Assembly: GCA_907165135.1 (NCBI GenBank) | Contig: OU015568.1 | Span: forward strand, 4,100,501 to 4,164,500 | Reading direction: 5' to 3' | DNA: 64,000 nucleotides | DNA from: Oikopleura dioica | Taxonomy: Eukaryota; Chordata; Appendicularia; Copelata; Oikopleuridae | In this document: one piece after another, positions 23,901 through 36,500 of the stretch | How the letters are laid out: each line of letters opens with the position of its first letter | How positions within the stretch are numbered: position 1 is the stretch's first letter | The notes under the pieces: generated by a model | Told to the model about the DNA's origin: nothing | The model's database searches: none | The model's input: only the letters and a program-made list of their open reading frames with translations | Position numbers and translations under genes: made by a program

Positions 23901-25323
23901 ATGGCTACTCGAGAGAACGAAAGACCCGCGAAAAAGAAAGATTCGATGAAATATCCGGTGATGCAGAAGATTGACAACCTCATTCCGAATCCGACCAAAC
24001 CGGAGAACAGTTACAACATTCGTATATCCAACAAAATCAACGGTGGCTCTTTTGGTAGTATTCATAAAGTTAAGGTTAGTTCGAATTGATCAGATTCTTA
24101 TATTATAGAGAAAATTCATACTTTTCCATTTTTAAAAACTATTATGGCCTCTTGCTCATTATTTTTTTCAGGCCATTGTCGAAGGAAAAAAGGTCGATGT
24201 AATGGTGAAAATCGAGGCTTCTGATCACCCCAATCCGCAGCTCCAGCAAGAGCACATTGTCTATTCTGTTCTGAGAGGGACGCTCGGATTCGGCTCGATT
24301 GTTGAAGGTCTTGGAACTCACCTTTCGAGGGATATTTGTTTGGAAACAGCCGATGGAGAGAAAGCCGAATTCAACATGTTGTTTCTAACGCGTCTCGGGA
24401 TCGACCTGGCGACGATTCACAAGAGGATGAAGCTCATTAAGAATCCACCTGACGGGCTGCACAGAATGAACAAACATACTGTTCTCAACGCTGCATCTCA
24501 AATGTTCGATGTCATTCAATGTAAGTCAGAGATCGTCTCCGATCGATGTTCATTCAGTCAATTCTAGTGCTGCACAACGCCCATTTCATCCACAGAGACA
24601 TAAAGCTTTCTAACTTCATGATGGGCATCGGAATCGACAGGCACAACGTCCATCTAATTGACTTCGGCTTGTCAAAGCAATACAAGGACCTTTCTGGGAA
24701 CCATATGGAAACGGGCAAGAGAAACTTGCACATTGGTACAACGGTTAGTACGACGGTTATTCATGATTTGCAATTAAATACAACGATCATTTTAGGCATT
24801 CCAGTCTGCGTTTGTCCTCGCTCGCCATATCCCAACCCGTCGGGACGATTTGATCTCGACCATGTATTGCATTCTCCAACTGATCCTGGGCGCTCTTCCA
24901 TGGGACATCGAATGGAAAGCGAAAAAGGAGAGCCTTCTCAAAAACAGCTCCTCTCCCCGTGATAAGATCTACGATGACTTCTGCTTCAAGATGAAGCGAT
25001 TGCCGGGCAAAGATCTGTTCACGCGCTTTGGGATCTACGATGACTACAAGGAGTTTTCCGAGATCTACGAGTACTTCCAGTCGCTTGCGCCAGCGGAGGA
25101 TCCGAACTGGGATTTCATCGACGTATGTTTTATTCAAAAAGTTTATCAGCTCTAAACGATGGCCCTTTAGGGAAAAGTCAGCGATTGCGGAAGGCGCCAC
25201 TGGGGCTGGTTCGACTGGTTTGAGTGGCTAGAAGAAGGCAATCGAACTCCCGAGAATCCAAAGCACAATTACTACGAGGATCTCATCGACGAGTTCAACA
25301 AAAACTACGGCAGAGCGTCTTAA
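23901..25323 (+). CDS. Casein kinase 1-family protein kinase
   Basis: Five exons (23901-24074, 24172-24520, 24568-24743, 24796-25122, 25171-25323) give 392 residues. The glycine loop is NKINGGSFGSIHKV, the ATP-binding lysine is in VDVMVKIE, the catalytic loop is HFIHRDIKLSNFMMG and the metal-binding loop is LIDFGLSKQY. RRDDLISTMYCILQLILGALPW corresponds to the CK1-specific region in place of the usual APE motif. The catalytic residues (K, D, N, D) are all present, so it should be active. It looks divergent from CK1 alpha/delta; TTBK or worm-type CK1 expansions are possible alternatives. It is the last of four same-strand genes. Confidence 0.9.
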
Positions 25324-25723
25324 ATTTCCGAATTTTCTTTCACCGCCTTATTCAATTTTCACTCATAGATTCCACACGCCCATTAAGCTCTCATATCTCT
25401 GCCTCACTATCATTTTTAATAATAAAAAAAGACATATTTAAATTATTCGGAAGCTCTTGATCAAAAAAAAGAGAAGCCTTGTCTTGTTTTTTCTGGTTTT
25501 TTCTGGCTTGCTGATATTTCGCTTTTTGTATATTTTTCATCTTCATTTGGCTCGATTCAAAATTAGATTCCCGTGCGTATATCTAATGTTAATCGTTCGA
25601 AGATGCGGTATAAATTGCCTGGTATATTGGGCAAAATGCAATTAAGCTAAGTCAGTATCTTTAGTCGCAAAAAAAGAGTAACGGAGGCACTTTAATTTAT
25701 TACTCGCAAGTTAGAGAAAAAAA
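25324..25723. other. Intergenic gap
   Basis: AT-rich, with AATAAA-like signals near 25420 for the kinase. I see no gene or repeat. A 62-codon frame at 25457-25645 has no family features and is probably chance. Confidence 0.5.
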
Positions 25724-26477
25724 ATGAGCAACGACTCCATTGAAAAAGTGGGCACAGTAGGTCCAAGATTCAAGGGCTGCAATATGGGACAGCTTGATAA
25801 AGAACTGGAAGGGCAGTATGCATCTTTGTTGGAGTCGTTTGATCAGATTTGCGATGATGGTTTTCAAATTGGTGGAAAATTGAAGACAGTAGTGTAAGTA
25901 AAGAGCAATAGCGTATTGCCAATAGGTTAATTCTTGAATGCACTCTAGAATGGTTGGTAAGAAGGTTAAAAATCGATGAAATTTGATGCATAAACCAGGC
26001 ATCGAAATTTTTTCTCCGATCTTATTTATCCTGCTTTCTTCCTAATCAAAGGACTTTGACAGAAGGTCAGATTGAAGTTCAGAACCTGTTTCTCCGATGG
26101 AGCATTTCATCCTCCTCCGAGCATGTGTGAAATCAACGAGCGAAGTGGGGTTGACCTTGGTTATTTGAAAATAACTGCTCATGTGCGTGTTTTGATTACT
26201 GGGTTCATGCTCTCAGTCGGTGAGTATTTGAAAATAACTTGACCCTGTCTACCCTGTTTTTAATCTAGGGATAGTACTGATCATCGTTGGGATCATTTTT
26301 CGAATAATGATAATGAAGAAGCGATCGCATCGAAATCGCAGACCTTCCATTCCTCCAACAAGAAGACGAAACTTCCAACAGGAGCCAGTGGTCATTTCAA
26401 GAGGAAAGCTCAAAAGATCGCAGAGCTTTCAATATCCGGAAGTTACCAGGAAAGGATCGCAAGCATCTTATAGTTAG
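25724..26477 (+). CDS. Small single-pass membrane protein, unknown family
   Basis: Three exons (25724-25893, 26071-26219, 26269-26477) join in frame to 175 residues. The N-terminal part is short with several cysteines (KGCNMG, QICDDG, RTCFSDG, SMCEI). One strong membrane segment follows (VRVLITGFMLSVGIVLIIVG), then a very basic tail with RRPSIPPTRRR and Ser-rich sequence. The first junction uses the acceptor at 26069-26070; other AGs nearby give stops. No signal peptide is visible. I do not recognise it. Confidence 0.55.
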
Positions 26478-26752
26478 GGAGGGATTCCTCCACCCATCTT
26501 GCATCCCAAAGTAGCTCTTCTATCATTTCAAGTCTTCCGAAGGAAATTTAATCATTTGTCTTTTATTTAACAGCTCGTAGTTTTGAAAACAGCCTGAAAG
26601 AAAATATGTGTTTGTTTGACAAGTTCGAATAAATTAATGAACAGCTCAGTGGTTTTACCCCCAGGCGCGCCAATTCAATTATTTACAGGTGATTCGACAG
26701 TTTATACAGCTACTATCAGGGGTTTTCAATTATTAATAATTCGAAGAATCTG

Positions 26753-29700
26753 CTAAATAGTTGGAAGCATTTGATTTTGTGTAAGATCCGCTGAGCTGCG
26801 CTCGTGAGGCAAGTGATTCGAAACTGAGGCGCTTTGGAAGAAGTGCTCGACTGAGTTGGAGTTTCCGACGAATTGGAGATCTGCGTAGCCCATATGACTC
26901 TGAAGAAAAGCTGTTAGTTCGGAAAATCCTTATTCTATAAAGAAGATGAAACGAGACCGCGAATTGTCGGAAATAATCGAACAAAATGCGCCACACTTTG
27001 AAAACTCCATTGAGCATAAACAGTTATCGCGAATCGTAAATATATATCGCTATGTTGTGGTTAACTGCGCAACCGCGGGTTATAAATATTGATTTTTTCG
27101 AAAAATCGGGCGATGGCGAGTTTCAAACCGGAAGTTGAAATTTAGCGGAATAGACGCCGGAAAGAAACGGTAATGAATTGTTTACCTGATTGGAGTAGTA
27201 AGATGTTGGAATTGAAGAATAGTCGTGCAGATGATTTTGTTGAGCTGAACGAAGAACTAGTTTTTGAATGAAAAATATTTACTTACAGGTAGAAGGTTCT
27301 ACGTGGGACGGATGGTGGATGAACATTTCTGAGTTGTCGGCTGAAATCGTCGAGTCTGGAGACTCATTGAAGGAAAGCGAGGTTTCGTAGTTTTGAGGAG
27401 ATCTTTTTGAAAGCTGAAAAACATATAAGAATTCATACTTATTCTTTTCATTCGAGGCTCGAATTTCGAGCTTATGATTAATCGTTCTTACCTCTTCTTC
27501 CTGAGGAGTCATTTCAAGCGTTGAATTTAATGTCGGGTTTCCACCACCATTCATCGGGGAAAGCGTGTTTTCCACTATGACTGTCTGGAAGATCCCGGAA
27601 GAAGGAGTTGGCGTGGCAGACGGGTAGACAGTTTCATCGTATGTTAGCGTTGGTTGTTGTTGGGAAACTTGGTGTTGTGCCTGATGCTGGTGTTGTTGAG
27701 ATACTTGGTGTTGATCTTGAATGTCACTGTAGCTTTGGGAGGTTCGCAGTGCTTCTTCGGACTCCTAGGAAGAAGGATTAACGATAAAATTCAAGATGTT
27801 CAAGAATTTCGATTCGAACAGTCAATGACGATCAAGCAGCTAGGACCTAGCTGCTAGGTCAATAAAATAGGACCATCAGGCCTGAAGAAACTGTATAAAA
27901 CTACCACCGTTTCCATCTATTTCGGGAGAGAAATAACTCCCCAGATGAGATCCCGGATGTTCTATCCTCGCTTTTCTCTTACCGGATCGATGAGTCCATG
28001 AATGGCGGGTGTGTAAGGATGGTAAGGCACACTCATAGGAGCCTTAATACAGAGTCTAGACTGGCGATGTCGATTCAGCGACGTATTCGATCGAAGCCGT
28101 TTTCCACAATCGGGGCACTGGTATCGGCCTGAACGCGGAAAGATGATGAAATATGTATTTTAGAGGAACAAGCTTACCAAAGGCGGAGTGCACATTTAAT
28201 TTATGACGGATAAGGTCGGACTTGCAAACGAAACCCTTTCCGCATTCGGGGCATTTTTCGTCTTTTTGGCCAAGATGTCGTTTGATGTGAATTTCTAAGT
28301 AGTCCGCTCTGCAGAATGTCTAAAAAGACGCTTGATAAAGGGTTGAAGTTGGATTTCCCACCTTTTCGCAATGTGGACATTTGAGATTTCCTTCCCTATG
28401 ATCCCTGTGGACCTTCAGATGTCGTCTGAGCAAGTGTTCTGTTTTGTATTCCTTTGAACATTCTGGCTCTGGGCACTTGAAAAGCTGACCTTCGTGAGTT
28501 TTCTGATGATGATACAGTCCTGAAAACAAGGTTGAATGCCTGTAAATTGGTTTTGATGGAAAAAAAAGGTCACCGATTTTGAAATAAAAAGAGGGAAAAG
28601 AATGAGCACCAAAAGTACCTGAGAACGAGCGAAACGATAGCCCGCACTCATTGCAACGGGCGACTGGAGTGTTTCCCCGGTTATAATCAGCTAAATTGGC
28701 AATTATTTATCAATTAGCGAAAATATTATTATTAAAAAATTTTTAGCTCGAAAACTGTCAATTTTGATTCTCTATTCTGGAGTCTTTCCCGTTCCTAGAA
28801 AATCTTTCAGTTCTTTGAAAATTTAGTCGATCTCGACGCTCAATTTAACGCCGTGGTCGGAAAATACGCGTGCACACAATTCTTTCCGGCTCTTACTCTT
28901 TGAGTTGCTGACTCTGACTTTGATCGTCTTTTTGACAATGACTGGTTTTCCGTCCTCATTGGAAATTGGAACTAGATAAATGTTGTTCTGTTCGACAAGT
29001 CTCTCACTCATATCTATCTTTGGTTAAAAAATAATGCTGGAAATGCCGAAGAGATGGATCTATCGATCTTTATTTTTCTAAAAATGAGCCGGAAGATGGT
29101 GCTAGTGGGCGCCGGAAAATTCCATAATTTTTTAGAAACAGAAGTTGTCTTCTAGACACTCTCTCCTGTTATTAGAATAATGCTTACCTAGTCCGTCAAT
29201 GTCGTTATCCGAGTCGTGTTCTCTTTGATTGTGATTTTCGTTTATCATGCCAAAGTCTTGGTTGTTTCCGAGCTGGAGCTCGAACTCCGAGTATGGTGGA
29301 TTTTCGATCGGAACCGAGTACTGATCGACCTGGATGTAATCCGAAGGGTGGGTGAAATGGTCCTGTGGAGCATCTGTGTAGTAAGCATCCTTTCAAAGCG
29401 TATCAAAAAAGGGTAGCTCAAAGTAAAAAATAGAGTTAAAATTTCAAGCGTTATATCAACTAGTCATTGACAAAGAAGAAACCGTAAAATTTTAATAAAT
29501 AAGTTAAGTATAAAGGTTTTTTTTGACGAATAGACGAAAATTTAATATCTTCTCTCATAGAGATCGTAGATTCAACAATCTTCTCTAGATGCGTAAGTTT
29601 CTTTTGAAATGTCGAAGAAAAATCAATCCATTTTAGAATTTTGAAACACTTTCCTGGTTCTCGAAGGCGACTCCAAGTTTAATTTCTTGACCTCTGTGTG

Positions 29701-29764
29701 AGTAAATAATCTGATCTTGTTCCGTGCTCTGAGCGGTTGTATTTTGTCTTCTGGTCTCGATCAT
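26753..29764 (-). CDS. C2H2 zinc-finger protein
   Basis: Eleven exons on the minus strand (29764-29654, 29389-29188, 29013-28876, 28690-28619, 28519-28362, 28319-28178, 28128-27983, 27764-27492, 27413-27287, 27256-27186, 26899-26753) sum to 528 residues, a whole number of codons. After an acidic N-terminus come five zinc fingers, beginning CNECGLSF, CPEPECSKEY, CPHCEKTF, CPECGKGF and CPDCGKRL; the last has CysHisCys spacing. A Gln/His-rich stretch (QHQVSQQHQHQAQHQ) and a Ser/Pro-rich tail follow. It is probably a transcription factor; no orthologue is recognised. The first intron fits only as GA-AG (CAG|GAAAGTG). One intron (27257-27286) is just 30 bases. The exon 3/4 junction is the least certain. 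Confidence 0.8.
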
Positions 29765-30030
29765 GGTTGATCACTGGCTTGGGCGCTGGTTGAGACCAGT
29801 GTACCAGATGGTAGTTTATATTATCTAACGTTTATCTGATCAAGGCGTCGAAAAAAGCCCCTTTCCTTTCTGACCTGGCTTTTTTCAGCGCTGAACCTGC
29901 GATTAGAAACGGAAAAGAAAAACGAACGCGCCCCCGCGCGGCAGCGAAAATAGCGCCGCGCGCGGATCGAAAAGGGTTGAAGGTATTGTCGTATTGATAG
30001 ACTCCTGCTGCGAAGTGTGGGGGTTATCAA
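29765..30030. promoter_or_regulatory. GC-rich upstream region of the zinc-finger gene
   Basis: Just upstream of the zinc-finger start lies a short CpG-dense block (about 29915-29965, containing CGCCCCCGCGCGGCAGCG and CGCCGCGCGCGG) in otherwise AT-rich DNA. This is a plausible promoter region; no TATA box is seen. Confidence 0.35.
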
Positions 30031-30258
30031 AGCGAATATGGGATTAAGAAAGGTGGAGTTAAGTGTTTTGTGGCTTTTAAATTGATATTATTTCATTAAT
30101 TTTAAATGATTTTACTCAATCCTTTTCTTATTTGAAGACCTGGGCTAATTTTCAGATGAAAATTTCGTTCTGAAATCTGTAAGTTACAGTTTTTTCATAA
30201 GCTTATTTTTGAAAGACGAAGAAAAAATATTTTAGTGAAGAAAAAAATTTCAAAAACC

Positions 30259-30323
30259 TTAAGGGAGTCAGCCCGAAATCAAATTTTGAAATTTTCATTT
30301 CCACTTGACGGGGGGATCCTTAA
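30259..30323. mobile_element. Shortened TTAA MITE
   Basis: TTAAGGGAGTCAGCC at the left and CTTGACGGGGGGATCCTTAA at the right resemble the ends of the 322-664 element, separated by only about 30 AT-rich bases. It looks like an internally deleted copy. Confidence 0.5.
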
Positions 30324-31107
30324 TAATCGCCAACAATTCAGGTTCAAGAAAAACTTATCGATGGAAGACTCTTTAACAACCTGAATTATCCTGTTGATTT
30401 TGTAAAAAAAATCAACCTAATTTGGTGGCCTCGCGAATCAAATGACACCTGACGCGTGTACAGACAAATTGAAATGAAAACATTCTAGCGTAAACAATTC
30501 ACACGATTCCATTCTCGCATCGAACTATTGCACCTGCGCAAATATACAGAATGAGAAAAAAACGCGTTGATTTTCTGTATTGTTAACGATTCTAAATAAA
30601 TTAATTCAAAAGTCGATCGAGATTTCGAGCGTTGATTTATTCTGTATCCACTTTTTTTCGCTTTTTGTTGGCCGGGTGAATTTTATTCTTTCATAAGTAC
30701 TAAAGTAACTAACGAGTTTGATTAGCAATTCAAATTCGAGGCTCATCGTTTCCTAGTCGAAGTTGGGAATTATCCGGGCTCCCTGGGGAGCAAAGATGCT
30801 GACAAATTACCATTATTATCCGACTTAGAGCGAATTTGATCGTATATGAAACTTTCGAAAAAAAATTTTGAAAAAATAAATTTAATAACTTCTTTTTATC
30901 CTTGTTTTAGCCAATCTTTTATGCAGTAAGAAATTAAGCTTATATTTCTCTAGAATAAAAGGTAAAAATTCAGAAGCCGAAAAATAATAAAAATTATGAG
31001 CTTTTCGCGGCTTTACTTTTCATTTACTCGAAGCCGCGAGCGGCTTCTCGACTTCTGACTTTAACTCATGAAAAAATCTGAATATAAGTTTTTGTCCTTG
31101 ATGAGGT
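30324..31107. other. Intergenic gap with palindrome repeat
   Basis: AT-rich and without a gene that I can support. GCCGC/GCGGC palindromes (AAGCCGCGAGCGGCTTCTCG at 31031-31050, with a mate near 30975) lie near its right end. Confidence 0.5.
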
Positions 31108-32033
31108 CTAATCAATTCGATCGTTAATTAACATGTTTACTAAAAGGCGATTTCCGCCGCGCGCAAGCTCCATTGATTTCAAATTCAAATCCGCTAAAAA
31201 TCGACAAGTTAGGTGAGGCTCAAGCTCAAACTCCCCTGTTTGATTTTGCTGATCAAAGTGCTCCATGAAAATTCGAAGGTCCAAAAAGGTGACGGCGCTT
31301 GAATCGGATTCCGCCTTTGTTTGAGCCACTAATTTGCATGGCGATAATAATAATAAAGTGAAGAAAGAGGGAGACTAGAAACGAAGAAGTCTGGTGGAGT
31401 CGACTTTGTGTGTTTGGCTAGGGCCAGGGCTTCAATAAACAAAGATGCGGTTGAAGAAAGGGATCGTTGTTGGAGGGCGGATGATGATGAGGTTTCATGA
31501 TCTGGGGCGAGAGAAAAATTCTTTCTTTTGAATTATGAAAGAAATTTTTTTTTGTTAAATATCTCAACAAAATATTGAAAATGCAGAAATACGAAATGAA
31601 AAGAGGATAATTATGGTAATTTGTCATCCTTTTCGAGCAGCGGGGTGCCCGAATTTTGACACGATTTACCACAAAGGATCATCCTGTATTTTGAACGATT
31701 TTGAACGATTATTTTTTTCTTAATAATTCACAAATGGAAATTAACAATTTCTTTATTGATAATATGATTCACTGTGTTATTTATTCTGCCTCAAATTTAA
31801 TCAAATGGCACAGAATGTAGAACATGAATTGATCATTTATCGTCAAGTTGAGCAAGCTCGAAGCAAGAAATACTTTGGATAAAAATCTCTCGCGTTCCTG
31901 TGGCACCTGTCAAACATTGGCGACCCTGGCCCGTGCGGACGCGCGCTCGGGCTGCTTCTGTTTGTAAATTCGCGAAACCAAAGTTTTGATAAAGGCGATT
32001 GTTTACATCGCGATATCGAACGTCCATCGCCAT
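31108..32033 (-). CDS. Candidate two-exon gene, unknown product
   Basis: Two open segments join in frame with GT-AG: exon 1 32033-31925 (ATG in the good context ACAAAAATGG) and exon 2 31328-31108, giving 109 residues. The sequence is ordered-looking and charged (VNNRLYQNFGFANLQTEAA; VTFLDLRIFMEHFDQQ; FLADLNLKSMELARGG), with no signal or membrane segment. The 596-base intron is unusually long. It would be divergent to the next gene, sharing about 285 bases of promoter. The codon-like character supports it; no family is recognised. It could be wrong. Confidence 0.35.
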
Positions 32034-32318
32034 TTTTGTAGAATCTCGGTGCTAAATTCTAGCGCTTTCGGGAGAAGAGAGGTCAAAGTTTTGTTTGACT
32101 TCCGGTCGAATCAACTTTTGGGCATCAGTTACAGTTTGAAACATGGTACAGTTTTGACAGAGTTTTCTTTGAAAAATATTTATCGATGTTGATTTTATTC
32201 CTGCTGTCTTAAGCATTCTCAAACCTGTCGCACAGAAAGGGTGGTATCTGACACTATCAGTGCGATTGTTAAGTATAATACAAACGGTATTGGTGAAAAT
32301 ATCTCACTCTCCAGAAAA

Positions 32319-33354
32319 ATGAGTTCCGAAGTTGAGCAAAATTTTGTTCCTGTGAAATGGAACAAAAAGAGAGTTATTGGACTGTCTCTTTCTGGATTCG
32401 GTGAGATTAAGTTCTTCAATATTTCTAGTAAACCTAGAAGTGATCGTTTGCTGCCTTGTCGTTTCTGTGACGGTGCCTGTGGTAACAAATAATTCCAAAA
32501 CTACTTCGTCTTCTACCACGTCACCTTCCTCGTCACAAACTTCCTTCACATCTTTAACATCTGTGCTACCATCCTCAACACAAACTTCAATGACTAATGG
32601 TCAAATCACAACCAAATCAGGAGTAACAACACTTACGTCTACTTCGCTGACAACAACAACGACAAAACAACCATCAGGAGAAATGACCACGTCAACAGGA
32701 AAAGAAACTTCAACAACAACAACAGCACCAACGACGAAATCATTATTAACAACAATAAGCGCACCTGCGACAACAAAAACTGACATAACAACTGAACCAA
32801 TTTTTTATCCACGCCAAAAAGTTGGCACAATTTGTAGAGATGACAGTGGAACTTGTAATAATGTAAGTTTTGATTTTTCAATTTGTACACGTGAAAAAAT
32901 TTTAAGCGATTTATGATGATCGTTAATGTGATTGACTCAGTTTTGTACCTGAAAGTATGGGTTTATCATTTCAGGAAATTATAGCCTGTTATTTTTCGTA
33001 AACTCGGGAAAAGTTGGCGATGTCGATAGTGAACAAGAAATACAGGACTTCGTCATGATTGAGATCGAAAAGGGGATCTTTCATCTGGCCTCGGATAGCT
33101 TTGGCGAGCGTTTATTTGCGACAAGATTAGATAGTGATTTGGTCGGAATGAAACAAGAACCTCATGAGGATGACTATTTTTTTGATGACTACAAATGGAA
33201 GATTTCAATGAATGAAGGTGCATTTATAATTGTGCATTCTGCCAATGATGTTGGACTTTATGATGATAATCAGGACTTCATTGATTATATTCTTCTTGCT
33301 GAACACCCCAGTCAATGGATATTCAAAAGCAAAACTGAATGGATCCCTTTATAA
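32319..33354 (+). CDS. Signal-anchored or secreted Thr/Ser-rich protein
   Basis: Exon 1 (32319-32400) and exon 2 (from 32438) join through a 37-base intron. They encode a basic N-terminus (VKWNKKRVIG), a hydrophobic segment (FEVIVCCLVVSVTVPVV) and a long mucin-like Thr/Ser stalk (about 32490-32800). A last exon (about 32976-33354) encodes a globular acidic domain (SLLFFVNSGKVGDV, FIIVHSANDVG). The stop overlaps AATAAA at 33353. The join between stalk and last exon does not keep frame with the obvious GTAAGT at 32862, so a different donor or a small unseen exon is needed. CTCTCCAG just before the ATG may be a trans-splice site. Family unknown; O-glycosylation of the stalk is inference. Confidence 0.6.
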
Positions 33355-33552
33355 TAAAACGTTTTGAACGTCTGTTTAAATATAACAAGGAAGTTTTTCT
33401 TATATATAAGTCGTGTTAGATTTATTATTATTGAAATAAGATAAATAGATTTATAATTTTGAGATCATTTTATTGTCAGTCAAAAATCATCTTTTTGATC
33501 GGGCAAGTGTTCAGCTATGTACAAGTATAAACAGTTCTTCGTATGAATAATT

Positions 33553-36500
33553 CTAAAGTTGCTGACTTTGAAGGCGACCCTTGAGAATTCCCAGTAGTTT
33601 CTCCATTCTAGCGACGAGTATTTCTGTACTGATGTTTTCATTTGTCAAGCTTCTTGTCTAAAAAACCATTAATTATAAATCTCCTCCATGATTTCATAAC
33701 GATCCCTTATTTCTAATAAGTTATTAGGTATTATGAGAAAACAAGAAAGTTTCTTTTTGCTAAAAGCCCTGAGAAAATCAAAAGCTGCTCGAGAAAACAC
33801 TATCTCGGTCAAAGCTACGAGTACTTTTCTCTCGTCCGGAGCGGCTGGGTTCCCTTAATTACCCCCCTGAAAGTGCCGAACATGTCCGTGACGTAATACT
33901 TAGACATTCAATATCCCCCTTATTGATAACCCAAAACAGCTTTCTCGCAATCAAAAAGTTCAAAAAACAAACTGAAAGAAACCAACCTCCTTGACTGAAC
34001 CACTAGGGACGGCTCTGAGGCGAATTCTGAAGCCCCGTTTGACAGCGACAGTGCCAGATTTGAAGTCGATACTCATTCTTTGATTCGAAGATGTGTAGCT
34101 GTGATATTGAAGGGCATTCTCAGCGATTCTTCCGCAGATTTTTGCGAGTTCTTTTTCATCCGAATCTTCAAAGATTATGAGGATGCACTTTTCAACCGAT
34201 TTTTTACCGTTGATGATAAGGTGAGATTTTGTGCACTCGTTCATGCTACTTCCTCCAATCCAGAAATCAACAACTTCGGCGAGAACCACATGACCCAGCG
34301 GAGCTTCGATGACCCAATCACACGCAGCGTTAGAATTGTACTTTGCTGGCCAGTTCATTGATCTGAAATAAGATTGGAAACTCGAGTCTCGGACAAATTA
34401 GGGGAGTCAAACGTGATGTGATGAACTTGATCGGGAAGAAGTTCCACAAATTTTTTGTCCCCACAGCGGCTTGGAATGTAGGGGATCGATTCGAAGCGCA
34501 GTTTGAAGCCTTGTTTTGAGTTTGACGATGATTTCGAAGAGTGCATGATGACAGAAGCTGATTTTCTCGCATAAACCTAAAATGATTACTTTTAAAATTT
34601 TGGAAACTGCTGATATGAAAACAGACTGAATCGACCTCTAGAAAACCTCGAAAAGGATCAACTAAAAGAATGGACCGGAAACAAACCTTGACAGGGGCTT
34701 TTCCGGAGGCTTTGCAAATGTTTGCCCTTATGACACGTTCATTTTCATCAAGCACAACCACGTAGTCGCTAGAAACAATATTCATTTTCAAAACTTGCCA
34801 AAACTCTTTCCCAACCTCGGGAGGGACACGCCATTGCCGAATCCTTTATCCTTGCAGTTTCCCATGCTGGCTCGTTTGAAGGTGATTTCGACGAATTGAT
34901 TTTCAGAAGCGGGCTCGATGTTCCATCGACAAGTGACTCCGTTTGGATATTCAGCGCCAATTTTCGCGATTGAGAGTTGACCTTCAAAATTTCAAATTAA
35001 TGAAATAAAGTCGAATTTTCTCGATGAAAAAAGGCCCGACCGAGATTTGAACTCGGGATCTCCTGATTACTAGTCAGGCGCTTTAACCAACTAAGCCATC
35101 GGGCCTGCCCCCCACAGTTTCTAGTGTTTGCTTCATCGTAAGCTTTTTCCTTACCCAAGAGTTTGTCGCTTCTTCCGCCGCAAGATTCAAAATCCTGAAG
35201 ATCAAGTTCAACCTGTTTCTGGACATTCAAGGAGGTGATGAATTCTGTCGGTTTAGCAGCAACAGGCGCCGACATTGTCGTTGAAGTCTTTGCCAGCTGG
35301 GTTTGAGAAATTTTCGTGGGCGAAGGTTCAATTGGTTTTTCCTGATTATTGCTGGATTGGGAACAAGTAAGGCCCCAATCAGAGCCGAAAATGGAAGCTT
35401 CGACTCTAGAAACTTTTGTTATCCAATCAATGAGAGCTTTTCGCGGCTTATTTTCACTGTAAGTTTTCCTGTGAAAATCGACGCCAGCTGCCAAGTACAA
35501 GGCCGACAAGATCAAAAGATCATCAAAAGCAAGCCGATCCTGTAACTCGAGCATAAACACCCGGATGAAGTGGATCGCCACACCCGATTCCCCAAGAAGT
35601 GATTCCATACAGCATCCAAGGCCCATTCTCCTCAACTTGGCAAGCCAAAGGCCCCCCAGAATCGCCCAAACAAGCATCGCGGCCTCCTTCCTTGTAGCCC
35701 GCACAAACCATTTGCGCAGAGAGCTGATCGTGGTAATCCGAGTGCATGTTCCAGCACGTGTTGTTCTCGATGAGCAAAAAACATGGATACAGACAATTTC
35801 TGACATTCAAACTTGTGCAACCAAAAAACTTTTGAACCAAAATTTGGTGCTGTAAAAATTTCTGATAAGACTGAAAATTAAAGTGCTTCATACACGTTCT
35901 TAATTTTGAGTGCTAAAAAAGCAAATTTTCTCAACGTCAAATCCTTTTTTAGTCGGATAAGCTCAAGATCAAAATTTTAACGAAAAAACGAGACTTCCGA
36001 AAACACCAAAATTAAATAAAATGAGACTCTTTTTCAAAAATTTTTTTGAGCCAACTTTTGAAAATGAAGTTAAAAATGTTATCTGTATCCATTCCTTGAG
36101 TCCAACCTCATTAAGCGCGTTTGGTGGGGGCGAGATTCCTGTTTTATCAGTAACTCCCCAGCCGGTGGCGGCGCATTTCGTCCCCTCTGGTAGACAAGCT
36201 TGTGCATCTGGCAGGCAGATTGGTTGTATTCTATCAGAAAACCTCAGCGGCTCACTCAGCTCAATTAAAGCGATGTCGTTGTTGTCCATGATTGGCACGC
36301 CGTAATCTTCGTGCGCTAGAATTACATCGTGAATGAGAGTTGATAAATGTCATGTAAAACGAGCTTATATGGCTAGAAGACACGCTCAGGCGCAAACATT
36401 GAATGTATTAGATAAGTTTGACAAAAGAACTTGGAACACAGTCAAATCATTACATTATGTTAATTTGAGATCAAGAAATGTCAATATTCAAAATTAAGAA

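Noticed and set aside
32241-32492. 83-codon frame overlapping the Thr/Ser-rich gene
   Set aside because: The exon 1/exon 2 join through a 37-base intron gives a better product in frame with the stalk.
35523-35891. Reading the GDSGGP region as a stand-alone gene
   Set aside because: His and Asp exons lie upstream on the same strand and CUB exons downstream, so it is part of one protease.
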